Of a DNA stretch of 41,550 nt, positions 25,253 to 33,527 are shown in pieces. The position numbers and the translations under genes were made by a program. Within the stretch, counting starts at the first letter, position 1. Each line of letters begins with the position of its first letter. Below the pieces are notes generated by a model. It did not search any database, was not told the origin of the DNA, and saw only the letters and a list, made by a program, of their open reading frames with translations. The DNA comes from Planctomycetota bacterium (GTDB taxonomy: Bacteria > Planctomycetota > PUPC01 > JACPCR01). Location: positions 1-41,550 of the forward strand of contig JAQBXN010000072.1 of the NCBI GenBank assembly GCA_027625095.1, written 5' to 3'.

Positions 25253-26812
25253 TCAAGACCGATCACTATATTTCGCTTGAGATTCTGTCTCTTTCGGAAT
25301 TGATTCTTCCGTCTCCAGGTCGCCTTCCGGTTCTGTCTTTTGTGGATAGAGGCTCCGCCAGATTCCGCTGTGCCTGATGGAAGGCTCTTCATGGCCCTGA
25401 ATGGCGTACCTGAACAGGTAGTGGCAGACCGGCACGCCAAGCAGCAGGCCCCACAGCCCGAAGAAATGTTTGCCCACGAGCAAAATGATAATGACGACCA
25501 GTGCGTTCATTTCGAATCGCTCGCCCATGATCATCGGATTGAGAACGTATCCTTCCATCAGATGAATCACAAAGACCATCAAAATGGTGGCGAACACCAG
25601 CCCGAATCCTCCATCCGCCTGAGTCAAGGCCACAATGCACATGGGAATGGTCGAGAGGATAAATCCAAGAATCGGGATGAAACTGCAGAAGAAAACGATG
25701 ACTGCAAGAAAGTAACGGGCATCGACTTCAAGAAAAAGGAGGCCGAAATAGGTGAATATGGTGTTGCAGATCGCAATCATGGTCTGGGCCTGGAACGCGC
25801 GCCCCATGACGGTGCTGAATGTCAGGAGCGAAGGGACAATTTCCCGGCAGAGATTGCGAAATCGTCCGGAGGGCAACCGAAAGGTACGTTTCTCGAGCTT
25901 GGGCAGATCCTTGACGATCATGAAGCTGAAGAAGATGGAGAGAATAAAACTAACCGAAAAAGTAAAGACACCTTCGATGATGACGGCGGCGTGGCCAAAT
26001 GCGTCCCTTCCGAGCAGTTCCGGGAGATGAGTGGCAGCGTATTCAATGACCGCGTCGATTAGGCCGGAGATGGCTTCATCCTGCAGAAGTTTTTCAGCTC
26101 GATCCCTACCGAAACTCCTGAAAATCATTTCTTCGAGCCGAAAGCGGACCAGACCACGGAAAGTCGTGGGCAGTTCGTTCAAATCTTCATTTGTTTCTCG
26201 CCCACCTCCAAGAGATCCCGCATCGGCTGCCGGTGCCTCAACGATTTCGCCGGCTATCGGAACTGGGGCCTTAACGGCCTCCGGGCTATCCGCATTGCCT
26301 GTGAAATTGCCGGCGACGATTTCACCATTCCTGCCGATCGAACCATTTCCAGTTGCTTTTGATTTTCTCTCTTCCGCTTGGGATTTTCTGTCCTGAGATT
26401 CTTTGAGTTTCTGCCGCCAGTAGGTTCTTCGCACGGGTGACTGCGGGCTATCCGAGACAGATATCAACGACGAGATTTTGTCGACCAGCCTGTTGCCCTG
26501 GGAGTAAATCGTGGGCAGGAGGGTGCTGCAGATGAATATCAGAGACAGGATGAACCCAAGATGGAGCCCGCACACCACAGAAAATCGGAACCAGACACTA
26601 TTTTCATCCTTGCGCGCCCAATGACAGATTGCCTGAGTCACGTTCTTGAAGATATAGCTCAGGACAAAAGTAATTATGATGATCGCGAAAAAGCTGCGAA
26701 GCGCATAGATCACCAGGAGAAAAATGGCCCACGTGCTCATTTTTTCCCACGGCAAACGTCGGAAGAATTTCAGCTCATCTCTGGTTTGTGATTCCCATAC
26801 ACCGGTATCCAT
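25253..26812 (-). CDS. AI-2E family transporter (PerM-like)
   Basis: 519 residues with the topology of the AI-2E/PerM permease family: two N-terminal spans (27-55), one at about 77-100, a soluble region, then a C-terminal membrane block. That block contains the family's pattern SFILSIFFSFMIVKDLP ... FFCSFIPILGFILSTIP ... MVFVIHLMEGYVLNPMIMGERFEMNALVVIIILLVGKHFFGLWGLLLGVP. A hydrophilic stretch at 120-215 (Lys/Glu-rich then Gly/Ala/Pro-rich) is much longer than usual. Family members export peptides, autoinducer or ions; the substrate is unknown here. The C-terminal tail is also charged and probably cytoplasmic. Confidence 0.92.
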   Translation of the reverse strand: MDTGVWESQTRDELKFFRRLPWEKMSTWAIFLLVIYALRSFFAIIIITFVLSYIFKNVTQAICHWARKDENSVWFRFSVVCGLHLGFILSLIFICSTLLPTIYSQGNRLVDKISSLISVSDSPQSPVRRTYWRQKLKESQDRKSQAEERKSKATGNGSIGRNGEIVAGNFTGNADSPEAVKAPVPIAGEIVEAPAADAGSLGGGRETNEDLNELPTTFRGLVRFRLEEMIFRSFGRDRAEKLLQDEAISGLIDAVIEYAATHLPELLGRDAFGHAAVIIEGVFTFSVSFILSIFFSFMIVKDLPKLEKRTFRLPSGRFRNLCREIVPSLLTFSTVMGRAFQAQTMIAICNTIFTYFGLLFLEVDARYFLAVIVFFCSFIPILGFILSTIPMCIVALTQADGGFGLVFATILMVFVIHLMEGYVLNPMIMGERFEMNALVVIIILLVGKHFFGLWGLLLGVPVCHYLFRYAIQGHEEPSIRHSGIWRSLYPQKTEPEGDLETEESIPKETESQAKYSDRS

Positions 26813-26879
26813 AGCCTATGATTGTGTGATGGTTCTCCACACTGTGCCATCGAAATGAGGGGATCGGTGTAGACGCGCT

Positions 26880-27440
26880 TCATCCGTCCTTGGAAAACCC
26901 CACATTCCACAGGACATCCGATTTGCCCCAGTCGTTCAGGGCACGTGCCATCACGAACAGTAAATCCGACAGGCGGTTTACATAAACTATCAAATGCTCC
27001 GGAATGTTTTCTTCGCGGCTCAGAGTCACAAGGTCTCGCTCAGCCCGACGGCATACACTGCGGGCCACGTGACAAACTGCCGAAGCATGGGACCCGCCAG
27101 GCAGAATGAAATTTTCAAGCGATCCAAGCCTTTCATTCATCAGGTCTATTTCGTCTTCGAGCCTGGTTTCCACTCCTGGCACCAAGAAATCGCCGGACTG
27201 GGCGCTGGGCATACAGAGTTCGGCGCCGAGGTCGAATAGCTCGTGCTGGATACGCTCGAGAAGTCGCCAAAACATCTCCGATTCCGGACATGCTCTGAGC
27301 AAGCCAATGTGCGAGTTGAGTTCATCGATGCTGCCGCAGGCACAGATTCGGGCAGCATCCTTCGGCACCCTCATGCCATTCCCCAGCCCTGTCTCTCCCG
27401 AGTCGCCGGTCCGGGTGTAAATCTTCGTCAAACGTGGCAT
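26880..27440 (-). CDS. PduO-type cob(I)alamin adenosyltransferase
   Basis: 186 residues from ATG 27438-27440, preceded by a good AGGAGG. It transfers the adenosyl group of ATP to cob(I)alamin, making adenosylcobalamin. Family motifs are all present: TRTGDSGETGLG (9-20), GSIDELNSHIG, FILPGGS (111-117), CHVARSVCRRAER (123-135) and VYVNRLSDLLFVMAR (152-166). It is transcribed away from the ferredoxin-like gene with a 31-base gap, too short for a cobalamin riboswitch. No other cobalamin gene lies in the window. Confidence 0.95.
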   Translation of the reverse strand: MPRLTKIYTRTGDSGETGLGNGMRVPKDAARICACGSIDELNSHIGLLRACPESEMFWRLLERIQHELFDLGAELCMPSAQSGDFLVPGVETRLEDEIDLMNERLGSLENFILPGGSHASAVCHVARSVCRRAERDLVTLSREENIPEHLIVYVNRLSDLLFVMARALNDWGKSDVLWNVGFSKDG

Positions 27441-27471
27441 AAATACCTCCTGTTGAATTAAGGAATCAAGA

Positions 27472-28020
27472 ATGCAATATACCGGCGAAGTGGGCACACC
27501 CCAGTATGCTGAAGTGGATTATCAAGCGCGCAATGCAGTCCATTTGAACCCGTTTGTCATGCCTTCCCCGTCCGGACAATCAGATCGACATATCAGCGAG
27601 AAGAGCAAAAGGCTTGCTCAGGTTACCGACGCTGAAGCTACCCGGCTGGATGACCAGACGATACTGAAACGGGTAGCGGAAGCCCTTAATATCGGAGGTT
27701 ACAAACGTCATATACTCCTGTGCACGGGGCCGGATTGTTGCACACCCGAACAGGGCGCGGATGCATGGGATTTTCTTAAGGGTCGGCTCAAGGAACTCAA
27801 ACTGGATAAAGGTGAAAACTTTGTCTATCGTTCGAAAGTAGGCTGCCTGAGGATCTGCCACAAAGGCCCTTCTTGCCTGGTTTACCCTGAGGGGACCTGG
27901 TACCACAGTGCAGATGCTGAAGGATTGGAAAATATCATCCAACAGCACCTCATGAAGGGACAAATCGTTGAAGACCTCTTGATTGCCGAAAATCCCTTGA
28001 GTGATGAACGCGCAGACTGA
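27472..28020 (+). CDS. Thioredoxin-like 2Fe-2S ferredoxin
   Basis: 182 residues from ATG 27472-27474, with AAGGAA six bases upstream; ATG 27559 inside the frame is an alternative. Residues 78-160 match the thioredoxin-fold 2Fe-2S ferredoxins: HILLCTGPDCCTPEQG (C84, C89, C90), then VGCLRICHKGPSCLVYPEGTWY (C125, C129, C135), which supplies the cluster ligands. The first 60 residues are polar and unassigned. It may serve as an electron donor. Divergent placement against the PduO gene invites the idea that it reduces cob(II)alamin, but this is inference. Confidence 0.9.
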   Translation: MQYTGEVGTPQYAEVDYQARNAVHLNPFVMPSPSGQSDRHISEKSKRLAQVTDAEATRLDDQTILKRVAEALNIGGYKRHILLCTGPDCCTPEQGADAWDFLKGRLKELKLDKGENFVYRSKVGCLRICHKGPSCLVYPEGTWYHSADAEGLENIIQQHLMKGQIVEDLLIAENPLSDERAD

Positions 28021-28082
28021 AACGGGTCAGGAAGTTGCCTGGCCCTGAATCCGTTGAACACTTTGACCCCAGTCTTCCCGCC

Positions 28083-29750
28083 ATGGCCGATCAAAACCGA
28101 CTCCGACCGGAACAGCATATCGAGTGCATAATCGAGGGTATCGGCGACGTAAAACTGAGCGCCAAGCTCAAGGAAATTCGGCACGACCGGGTGAAGCTGA
28201 GTTCGGCAGACAGCATACCTGAGCACGCCACAATCACCCTCGTCTTCGATAACTCGCGTTATCAACTTAATGCGTCTGTGGAGGGCTACGTATCCAAGGC
28301 CAGAAACAACCCTACCGTTGGCAAGTGCTACGCTACCGTTGATTTCCCGCCGACAAGCCGGATCGCCGCAATGGAACTCTACGCCCAGGTAGAAGCCCTT
28401 GGCCAGCGGGAGCAGAACGGTCTTGCGGAAATTAAGTTTCAGGAAGCACGCCGGCACGAACTCGATAGTAACTGGGCCGCGATGCATTCATCCCTGAAGC
28501 ATGCTCTCGCACTTAATCCCATGCACCAGGAGGCCCGCCGGCTTTACACGATTGCTTATGCCCACGTCAGAAAACGCCGTCTCAAAATGGCCTTGATCGG
28601 GGGAAGTATCCTGCTGGTCATACTGGTTATCCTTGGCGTCGTGATCGGAAGAGCAAGATACCATCGCTCAGAATTCGAGCGGCTCCTTGCTCAGGCGCAG
28701 CAGGCATTCAAAGACAACGAACACCAACAAGCACACAATTACATTAACGAGGCCCTTCAACACGAGGCGGAGGGTATGGCAGCGAAAAATCTGAGAGCAC
28801 AACTCGTTCCGGTATCGCTGGCCGAATCGTTCGGGCTCGTGCAGGGGCAGAAAGATTTTCTGGGTAACAGGGTCCAGCAAGGAGTAGACAGCTATACCGG
28901 CCTGCCATGGGAGATTCTTCATAAGCCCACCAGGTCGCACTTTATCCTCATACCGGCCGGCACTTTCAAGATGGGAGGTGACGACAGGGATGACAAAAGG
29001 CGGCAGGATGAAGTTCAGCACACAGTAAATCTGACGAAGCCTTTCTACCTTGGCAAGTACGAAGCAACCCGGCATGCCTTCAGCATTTTTGTTGCGGCAA
29101 CCAAATACAAAACGGAGGCCGAACTGAAGGGAGGCGGCCTGGTCAGGGGGCCAAAGGGTTTCGAAGAGAAGGCTCATGCACGCTGGAGCAACCCTTACTA
29201 CGAACAGTCGCCTCAGGATCCGATAACCCTGGTTTCCTGGAATGACGTTCAGCAGTTCCTGAAGTGGATGGACGATGGCCGAAAGCGAATCCGCCTGCCA
29301 ACCGAAGCCGAATGGGAATATGCCTGCCGTGGAAGATCCATACGCAGATTTTACTGGGGCCAGCTTGAAAAATTTGCCAGCACCAACGCAAATGTCAGTG
29401 ACAAGACAGCCCACAAAGAGTTCATCGACTGGCCCTTTTCTTACTCAGATGACAAGCACATTTACACCGCGACGGGTGAAGGATTCGTCTCCAACGAATT
29501 CAACCTCTTCCACATGTCAGGAAACGTCGCAGAGTGGTGTTCTGACTGGTATGGCAAATACAACGACGGGATTCAAACGGACCCGAAGGGGGCGGTGAAG
29601 GGTACTGACAAAGTCGTCAGAGGCGGCCACTTCGCGAGCTCAATTTACGATGCTCGGTCTGCCAGCCGCGAATTTCATCCCCCGGATTACCGGAGCAATG
29701 CCATCGGCTTCAGGATGGCCGTGACCGTCCAGGATGAAGAACTGAAATGA
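28083..29750 (+). CDS. Membrane-anchored FGE/sulfatase-modifying-factor-fold protein without catalytic Cys
   Basis: 555 residues from ATG 28083-28085; TTG 28035 in the same frame would add sixteen. Residues 10-100 form a small beta-rich domain, perhaps PilZ-like but without its RxxxR motif. Residues 115-165 look like TPR-type helices. A single span lies at 169-189, followed by another helical pair. Residues 285-550 are the FGE-sulfatase fold: HFILIPAGTFKMGGDD, LVSWNDVQQFLKWM, RIRLPTEAEWEYACRG (402-417), MSGNVAEWCSDWY (478-490), VVRGGHF, NAIGFRMAV. The cysteine pair that does catalysis in true formylglycine-generating enzymes is missing after VVRGGHF (SSIYDARSASRE), so the domain is probably a binding or scaffold module. 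Confidence 0.88.
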   Translation: MADQNRLRPEQHIECIIEGIGDVKLSAKLKEIRHDRVKLSSADSIPEHATITLVFDNSRYQLNASVEGYVSKARNNPTVGKCYATVDFPPTSRIAAMELYAQVEALGQREQNGLAEIKFQEARRHELDSNWAAMHSSLKHALALNPMHQEARRLYTIAYAHVRKRRLKMALIGGSILLVILVILGVVIGRARYHRSEFERLLAQAQQAFKDNEHQQAHNYINEALQHEAEGMAAKNLRAQLVPVSLAESFGLVQGQKDFLGNRVQQGVDSYTGLPWEILHKPTRSHFILIPAGTFKMGGDDRDDKRRQDEVQHTVNLTKPFYLGKYEATRHAFSIFVAATKYKTEAELKGGGLVRGPKGFEEKAHARWSNPYYEQSPQDPITLVSWNDVQQFLKWMDDGRKRIRLPTEAEWEYACRGRSIRRFYWGQLEKFASTNANVSDKTAHKEFIDWPFSYSDDKHIYTATGEGFVSNEFNLFHMSGNVAEWCSDWYGKYNDGIQTDPKGAVKGTDKVVRGGHFASSIYDARSASREFHPPDYRSNAIGFRMAVTVQDEELK

Positions 29751-29811
29751 TGGAGCCGGAGATCTCTGACGGCAGGGCATTCTCTCTCAAACGATCTGAA
29801 ACCGAACCGGT

Positions 29812-30882
29812 TCATGCGAGTTTTCCACGCGCCGCAATCGGCCACTCCACCTCGACTTTTCCTTTCCGTACCCCGTAGATCCGCTCGTGCAGGTTCACTG
29901 TTTCACAGCAATGGCCGGAATAGATCTCTACTCGATCTCCGATTTTCAAATCGCGAGCCTTACCTGACAAGAGAACCGGTCCGTGCTCTTCACTGAGTCC
30001 ACGGAATTTCAGACCAGGACAGTCCTTCTGTTGCGGCAAAGCAAAGCCCTGCCCGAAGGTTTTCAGGCCGGCGTCCAGTACCCCGCGGTTTCCTGCGGCT
30101 CGGCTCACCACTGTGCAGAGCAGGCTCAAGGCAATGCCAAATTCGGGTCTGATCCGGTGGTAGACATGATCCATGAAAACATAGGAGCCCACCTCAATTT
30201 CTGTAAAGCCATCATGCAATCCTGTAACGTCATAAGTGCCCGTCCCCCCGCCCGTCACAATCTCGACGGGGATGCCGGCCTGCTCGATCAGCCGCTTAGC
30301 GCGGGTAGTTCTCTCATTAGCCAGGTGGCATTCTGTCGTGCGGAAATCGTCGTCCTGATTCGAGACGCAGTGTCCTTCGTAGCCCAGGACACCCTTAAAC
30401 TCCACCCCCTTGGTTTTGCGAATAATCTTGGCAAGCTCGACAGCGTCCTTCCCGCTGACACCGCACCGCTTCATTCCAATTTCAATTTCTATGACCATCC
30501 CGACCGTACTCCCGGCTTTTCGGGCGGCGCTGGCAATCTCACGTACATTGCTCGCATTATCCACCGAAACGATGACGTCCTTATTCAACGCAAGTTCCGC
30601 CAAGCGTTTGACCTTCTGGGCGCCCACGATTTGATTCGCAATTAACAATCCGTTGATGCCCCCCGCCGCCATCACTTCCGCTTCTCCAAGCTTGGCACAC
30701 GTCACGCCGATAGCGCCGCGGTCTATCTGCATTTGCGCGATTGCAGGCGTTTTATGTGTCTTTATGTGCGGACGCAGATCTACCGGTTTGTCCGCAAAGT
30801 ACCCTGCCATCCGATCCAGATTTTTCTCAAGAATGTCCAGGTCGACAAGCAACGCAGGAGTGTCAATGTCTTTGTATTGCAT
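29812..30882 (-). CDS. PLP enzyme, D-threonine aldolase / D-serine dehydratase type
   Basis: 356 residues of the fold-III alanine-racemase-like family. Visible are DTPALLVDLDILEKNL, the PLP-lysine region RPHIKTHK (37-44), VDNASNVREIA, EIEIGMKRCGV, VTGGGTGTYDV (phosphate-binding) and SGHCCETVNLHERIY near the end. The metal pair reads H324-x-C326, as in eukaryote-like D-serine dehydratase (H-x-C), rather than the H-x-D of D-threonine aldolase. A dehydratase or broad D-3-hydroxy-amino-acid enzyme is therefore favoured. It converges with the FGE-fold gene (61-base gap) and diverges from the dprA-like gene (45-base gap). Confidence 0.9.
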   Translation of the reverse strand: MQYKDIDTPALLVDLDILEKNLDRMAGYFADKPVDLRPHIKTHKTPAIAQMQIDRGAIGVTCAKLGEAEVMAAGGINGLLIANQIVGAQKVKRLAELALNKDVIVSVDNASNVREIASAARKAGSTVGMVIEIEIGMKRCGVSGKDAVELAKIIRKTKGVEFKGVLGYEGHCVSNQDDDFRTTECHLANERTTRAKRLIEQAGIPVEIVTGGGTGTYDVTGLHDGFTEIEVGSYVFMDHVYHRIRPEFGIALSLLCTVVSRAAGNRGVLDAGLKTFGQGFALPQQKDCPGLKFRGLSEEHGPVLLSGKARDLKIGDRVEIYSGHCCETVNLHERIYGVRKGKVEVEWPIAARGKLA

Positions 30883-30927
30883 TAGATGACTTTCTGTGGG
30901 GAATAAATTTGGTTGAGTTTTGATTGA

Positions 30928-31893
30928 ATGATGAAGACTGTCAATGAGACACCATTCGATGATTCCCTCGCCCTCTTTGCGATCAGCAGAATTGAGGGCA
31001 TGGGGCGAAAGACTCTCGAACTGCTAGTCCATTACTTCAGCAGTTTGAGCGATCTGCTTGTGGCCGGACCGGAAGAAGTCATGAGCGCAGCCTCACGAAT
31101 CTCGCCTTCGATGGCCCTTGCCATAGCAGAAATTCAGCTCGATGATGCGGAAAACGAACTCAAGAGACGAGTCAGACACGGTATCAGAACCTGTACACTT
31201 GCAGACGCCAATTATCCACCCAATCTGAAACTGGCTGCCGATGCTCCTATCGCAATTTCGATGCTTGGTGAACTGGAATTTATTGGTCAGAAAACGATGG
31301 CCATTGTTGGTTCAACGGTGCCCACTCCAGAAAGCATGAACGCCGCGCATCGCATGGCCTGTTTCTTTGCAGCGAATGGATTCACTATCATCAGCGGGCT
31401 TGCCCGTGGCATTGACACCGCGGCCCACAAGGGCGCACTGGCCTCCAAAGGGCTTACTGCCGCTGTAATGGGCAACGGCTTGCACCGACTGTTCCCACCG
31501 GAGAATCGGGATCTTGCACAGCAGATCTCCGAATCGGGAATACTACTCTCAGAACAGCCCACAAATCGGCAAGCGAACGGCAAACGCCTCATGGCTCGAA
31601 ATAGAATCACCAGTGGGATATCCAAGGCAACAATTGTTATCGAAGCTCACGAAAACAGTGGAAGCCTTGCTACCGGCAAACGCGCCATGAAGCAGGGGCG
31701 GCTTGTGTTCGCTTTGGATGATCCCTTCCCCGGTAATCAGGAACTCCTCCAGCTCGGCGCCTATCCAATATCTGCTGCTGAGTCCGAGTGGCAGCGAATG
31801 ACAGAGCAGATTAACGAGTTCGAAATTAAGACCTCCGAATCCGCCGACCGCCAAATGAACTTCAACTTCGAAAGCAAAAGCCGTGGAGAATAA
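30928..31893 (+). CDS. dprA: DprA/Smf-like DNA-processing protein
   Basis: 321 residues. An N-terminal helical SAM-like part (MGRKTLELLVHYFSSLSDLL) precedes the DprA Rossmann fold: CTLADANYPPNLKLAADAPIAISMLGE, AIVGSTVPTPESMNAAHRMA, ISGLARGIDTAAHKGALASKGLTAAVMGNGLHRLFPPENRDLA and SKATIVIEAHENSGSLATGKRAMKQGR. DprA loads RecA on single-stranded DNA during natural transformation. The GSR of the canonical GSRxxS motif is GST here and the C-terminal winged helix is absent, so it is a divergent or short form. Two ATGs (30928, 30931) are possible. Its last 11 bases overlap the next gene. Confidence 0.85.
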   Translation: MMKTVNETPFDDSLALFAISRIEGMGRKTLELLVHYFSSLSDLLVAGPEEVMSAASRISPSMALAIAEIQLDDAENELKRRVRHGIRTCTLADANYPPNLKLAADAPIAISMLGELEFIGQKTMAIVGSTVPTPESMNAAHRMACFFAANGFTIISGLARGIDTAAHKGALASKGLTAAVMGNGLHRLFPPENRDLAQQISESGILLSEQPTNRQANGKRLMARNRITSGISKATIVIEAHENSGSLATGKRAMKQGRLVFALDDPFPGNQELLQLGAYPISAAESEWQRMTEQINEFEIKTSESADRQMNFNFESKSRGE

Positions 31894-32764
31894 TCTGGTT
31901 CGAATTCAGCAATGGATGCAGGCCGTAATCACCCACCCTGATGGCGTCGAGGAAGGCCTGTCCGATGACGTTGCACAGAAACTCATCGCCACGACCGCCT
32001 CCGAATTGGGGCAGGTCATTCGAAATACAGGAAAACTCACCGCGTCAGAACGGCTCAACATTTACGGAAGCGCTTACTACGCCCGACTGATTGAATGCCT
32101 TGAAGCCAGCTACCCGGGCCTGCTTCACGCTCTCGAAGAAGAAGCGTTCGACGCACTTGCGTTCGCCTACCTGCAGGAATACCCCTCGCACAGTTATACG
32201 CTCAACGAGCTGGGCACCAACTTCCCGCTGTACCTGGAAGAAAATCGGCCCGACTGGGATGATGATGAAAACCTGCGGGACTTGCCGGATTTCATGGTCG
32301 ACCTTGCCCGGCTTGAATGGACTTTGGGTGAAGTCTTTGATTCTGAAGGGGACGAAGGGCTGCCACTGTTGAACGCAGAAGATGTAAGAGACATGCCCCC
32401 GAGTTCGTTTGCCAACGCAACCTTGAAGCCGGCACGATCCCTACGATTGCTGACCACCCGTTTCCCGGTGAATGTGTATCTGCAGGCCGTAAGGGACGGG
32501 CAAGAACCGCCCTACCCTACCCGTCAACAAACCTGGATGGCCATCAACAGGATCAATTACGAGGTCCGGCGTCACGATCAATCCCAGACTCAGTTTGAGC
32601 TACTCCAGGCGATCGTTGATGGAAATACTGTGGCAGAAGCCATGGCCACCGTGGCAGAACGCGTCGAAGACGTAGAAGCACTTGTGACCGACGTTCAAGC
32701 CTGGTTCGCTTACTGGACTTCCGCCGGATTCTTCACCGGAATCAATTACGAGACTCCCTCGTGA
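31883..32764 (+). CDS. DUF2063 (HvfC/BufC-like) protein
   Basis: 293 residues, read from GTG 31883-31885 overlapping the end of the dprA-like gene. The N-terminal part carries the DUF2063 signature: IQQWMQAVITHP, LTASERLNIYGSAYYARLIECLEASYPGLLHAL, FDALAFAYLQEYPSHSYTLNELGTNFPLYLEE, LPDFMVDLARLEWTLGEVFDSE. The C-terminal domain is a helical tail (INRINYEVRRHD ... EDVEALVTDVQAWFAYWTSAGFF). DUF2063 proteins act with DUF692 (BufB/MbnB-like) enzymes on copper- or metal-related RiPP peptides. No DUF692 or bufferin gene is adjacent. Confidence 0.87.
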   Translation: MENNLVRIQQWMQAVITHPDGVEEGLSDDVAQKLIATTASELGQVIRNTGKLTASERLNIYGSAYYARLIECLEASYPGLLHALEEEAFDALAFAYLQEYPSHSYTLNELGTNFPLYLEENRPDWDDDENLRDLPDFMVDLARLEWTLGEVFDSEGDEGLPLLNAEDVRDMPPSSFANATLKPARSLRLLTTRFPVNVYLQAVRDGQEPPYPTRQQTWMAINRINYEVRRHDQSQTQFELLQAIVDGNTVAEAMATVAERVEDVEALVTDVQAWFAYWTSAGFFTGINYETPS

Positions 32765-32929
32765 AGAACTTTTGGGCCTTCGGATGCTCTACCACCCGCG
32801 CGCGGCAGAAAACCAAGTCGCTCCATTCTTCCACTCGTCCATCCCTCCATTCTTCAAATCCCGCTTTCGGAACGCTTTCCTTAAGGCAGAATACCCGCCC
32901 AAAAACATTGTCACCCTTGATACCCACAC
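32765..32929. other. Low-complexity spacer before the VOC gene
   Basis: The stretch is rich in short direct repeats of ccattctt/ccctcc (for example ccattcttccactcgtcc, then ccctccattcttcaaatcc). Open frames here are chance. It resembles the dispersed intergenic repeats seen elsewhere in the window. Confidence 0.5.
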
Positions 32930-33388
32930 ATGCTCGAACAGATCGATCATGTAAATTTTGTTGTCGAAGACATGGAAAAGATGACCGCTTTCTATTGTGA
33001 TCTTCTCGGCCTTAAAGTCACAAAGGAAGTAACTATCAGCGGTGACTGGGTTGAGCGCGTGGTTGGACTTCAGGGCGTCGAAGGTTGGGTTCGCTATCTC
33101 GACTTGCCTCACGGCCCGAGGGTGGAATTAATCAAATACCGTTCCCCGGAAGGCAAGCGACCGGCTGATCTGGAAAAACCCAACACGCATGGCATCCGTC
33201 ACCTGGCCTTCCGTGTTAAAGATATCGACGCTATTGGTGCACGACTTGCCAAACAAGGGATGAAGTTTCAAAGCGAAGTCCAGGCAGTCCCCGATGCCCA
33301 AGTCACTTACAAGGGTGGTGTCCGCAAGCGGTTGGTCTACTTCCACGATCCTGAAGGCAACCTCCTAGAACTCTGTGAATATACGTAA
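32930..33388 (+). CDS. VOC-family (glyoxalase-fold) protein
   Basis: 152 residues: two beta-alpha-beta-beta-beta modules. Signature parts are MLEQIDHVNFVVEDMEKMTAFYCDLLGL (H7), GPRVELIKY (E66), GIRHLAFRVKDIDAIGARLAKQGM and VYFHDPEGNLLELCEY (E147), which supply the metal-binding His/Glu set of lactoylglutathione lyases, methylmalonyl-CoA epimerases and dioxygenases. The exact substrate cannot be told. The stop codon lies in the left arm of an inverted repeat. Confidence 0.9.
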   Translation: MLEQIDHVNFVVEDMEKMTAFYCDLLGLKVTKEVTISGDWVERVVGLQGVEGWVRYLDLPHGPRVELIKYRSPEGKRPADLEKPNTHGIRHLAFRVKDIDAIGARLAKQGMKFQSEVQAVPDAQVTYKGGVRKRLVYFHDPEGNLLELCEYT

Positions 33389-33493
33389 TACGTAAGCTTG
33401 TCTGAGAAGGAGGTCTTGCTCCGGCCGTCAATAGCGTACGTAAGAAAATCTTTAGAGACAGATCCCACAATACCACCATTACGTATTACGTAT
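33381..33493. repeat. 15-bp perfect inverted repeat around the VOC-ettA spacer
   Basis: Arms at 33381-33395 (atacgtaatacgtaa) and 33479-33493 (ttacgtattacgtat) are exact inverse complements, 83 bases apart. Each arm also contains the direct tacgtaa duplication. The left arm covers the VOC stop codon. It could be the ends of a small mobile or repetitive element; the loop has no gene. Confidence 0.85.
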
Positions 33494-33527
33494 TACTCAC
33501 TAATCATCCTAGTAATTACTCCAAACA

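Noticed and set aside
27441..27471. Cobalamin riboswitch before the adenosyltransferase gene
   Set aside because: The 31-base gap cannot hold the roughly 200-base element, and a good Shine-Dalgarno sequence occupies most of it.
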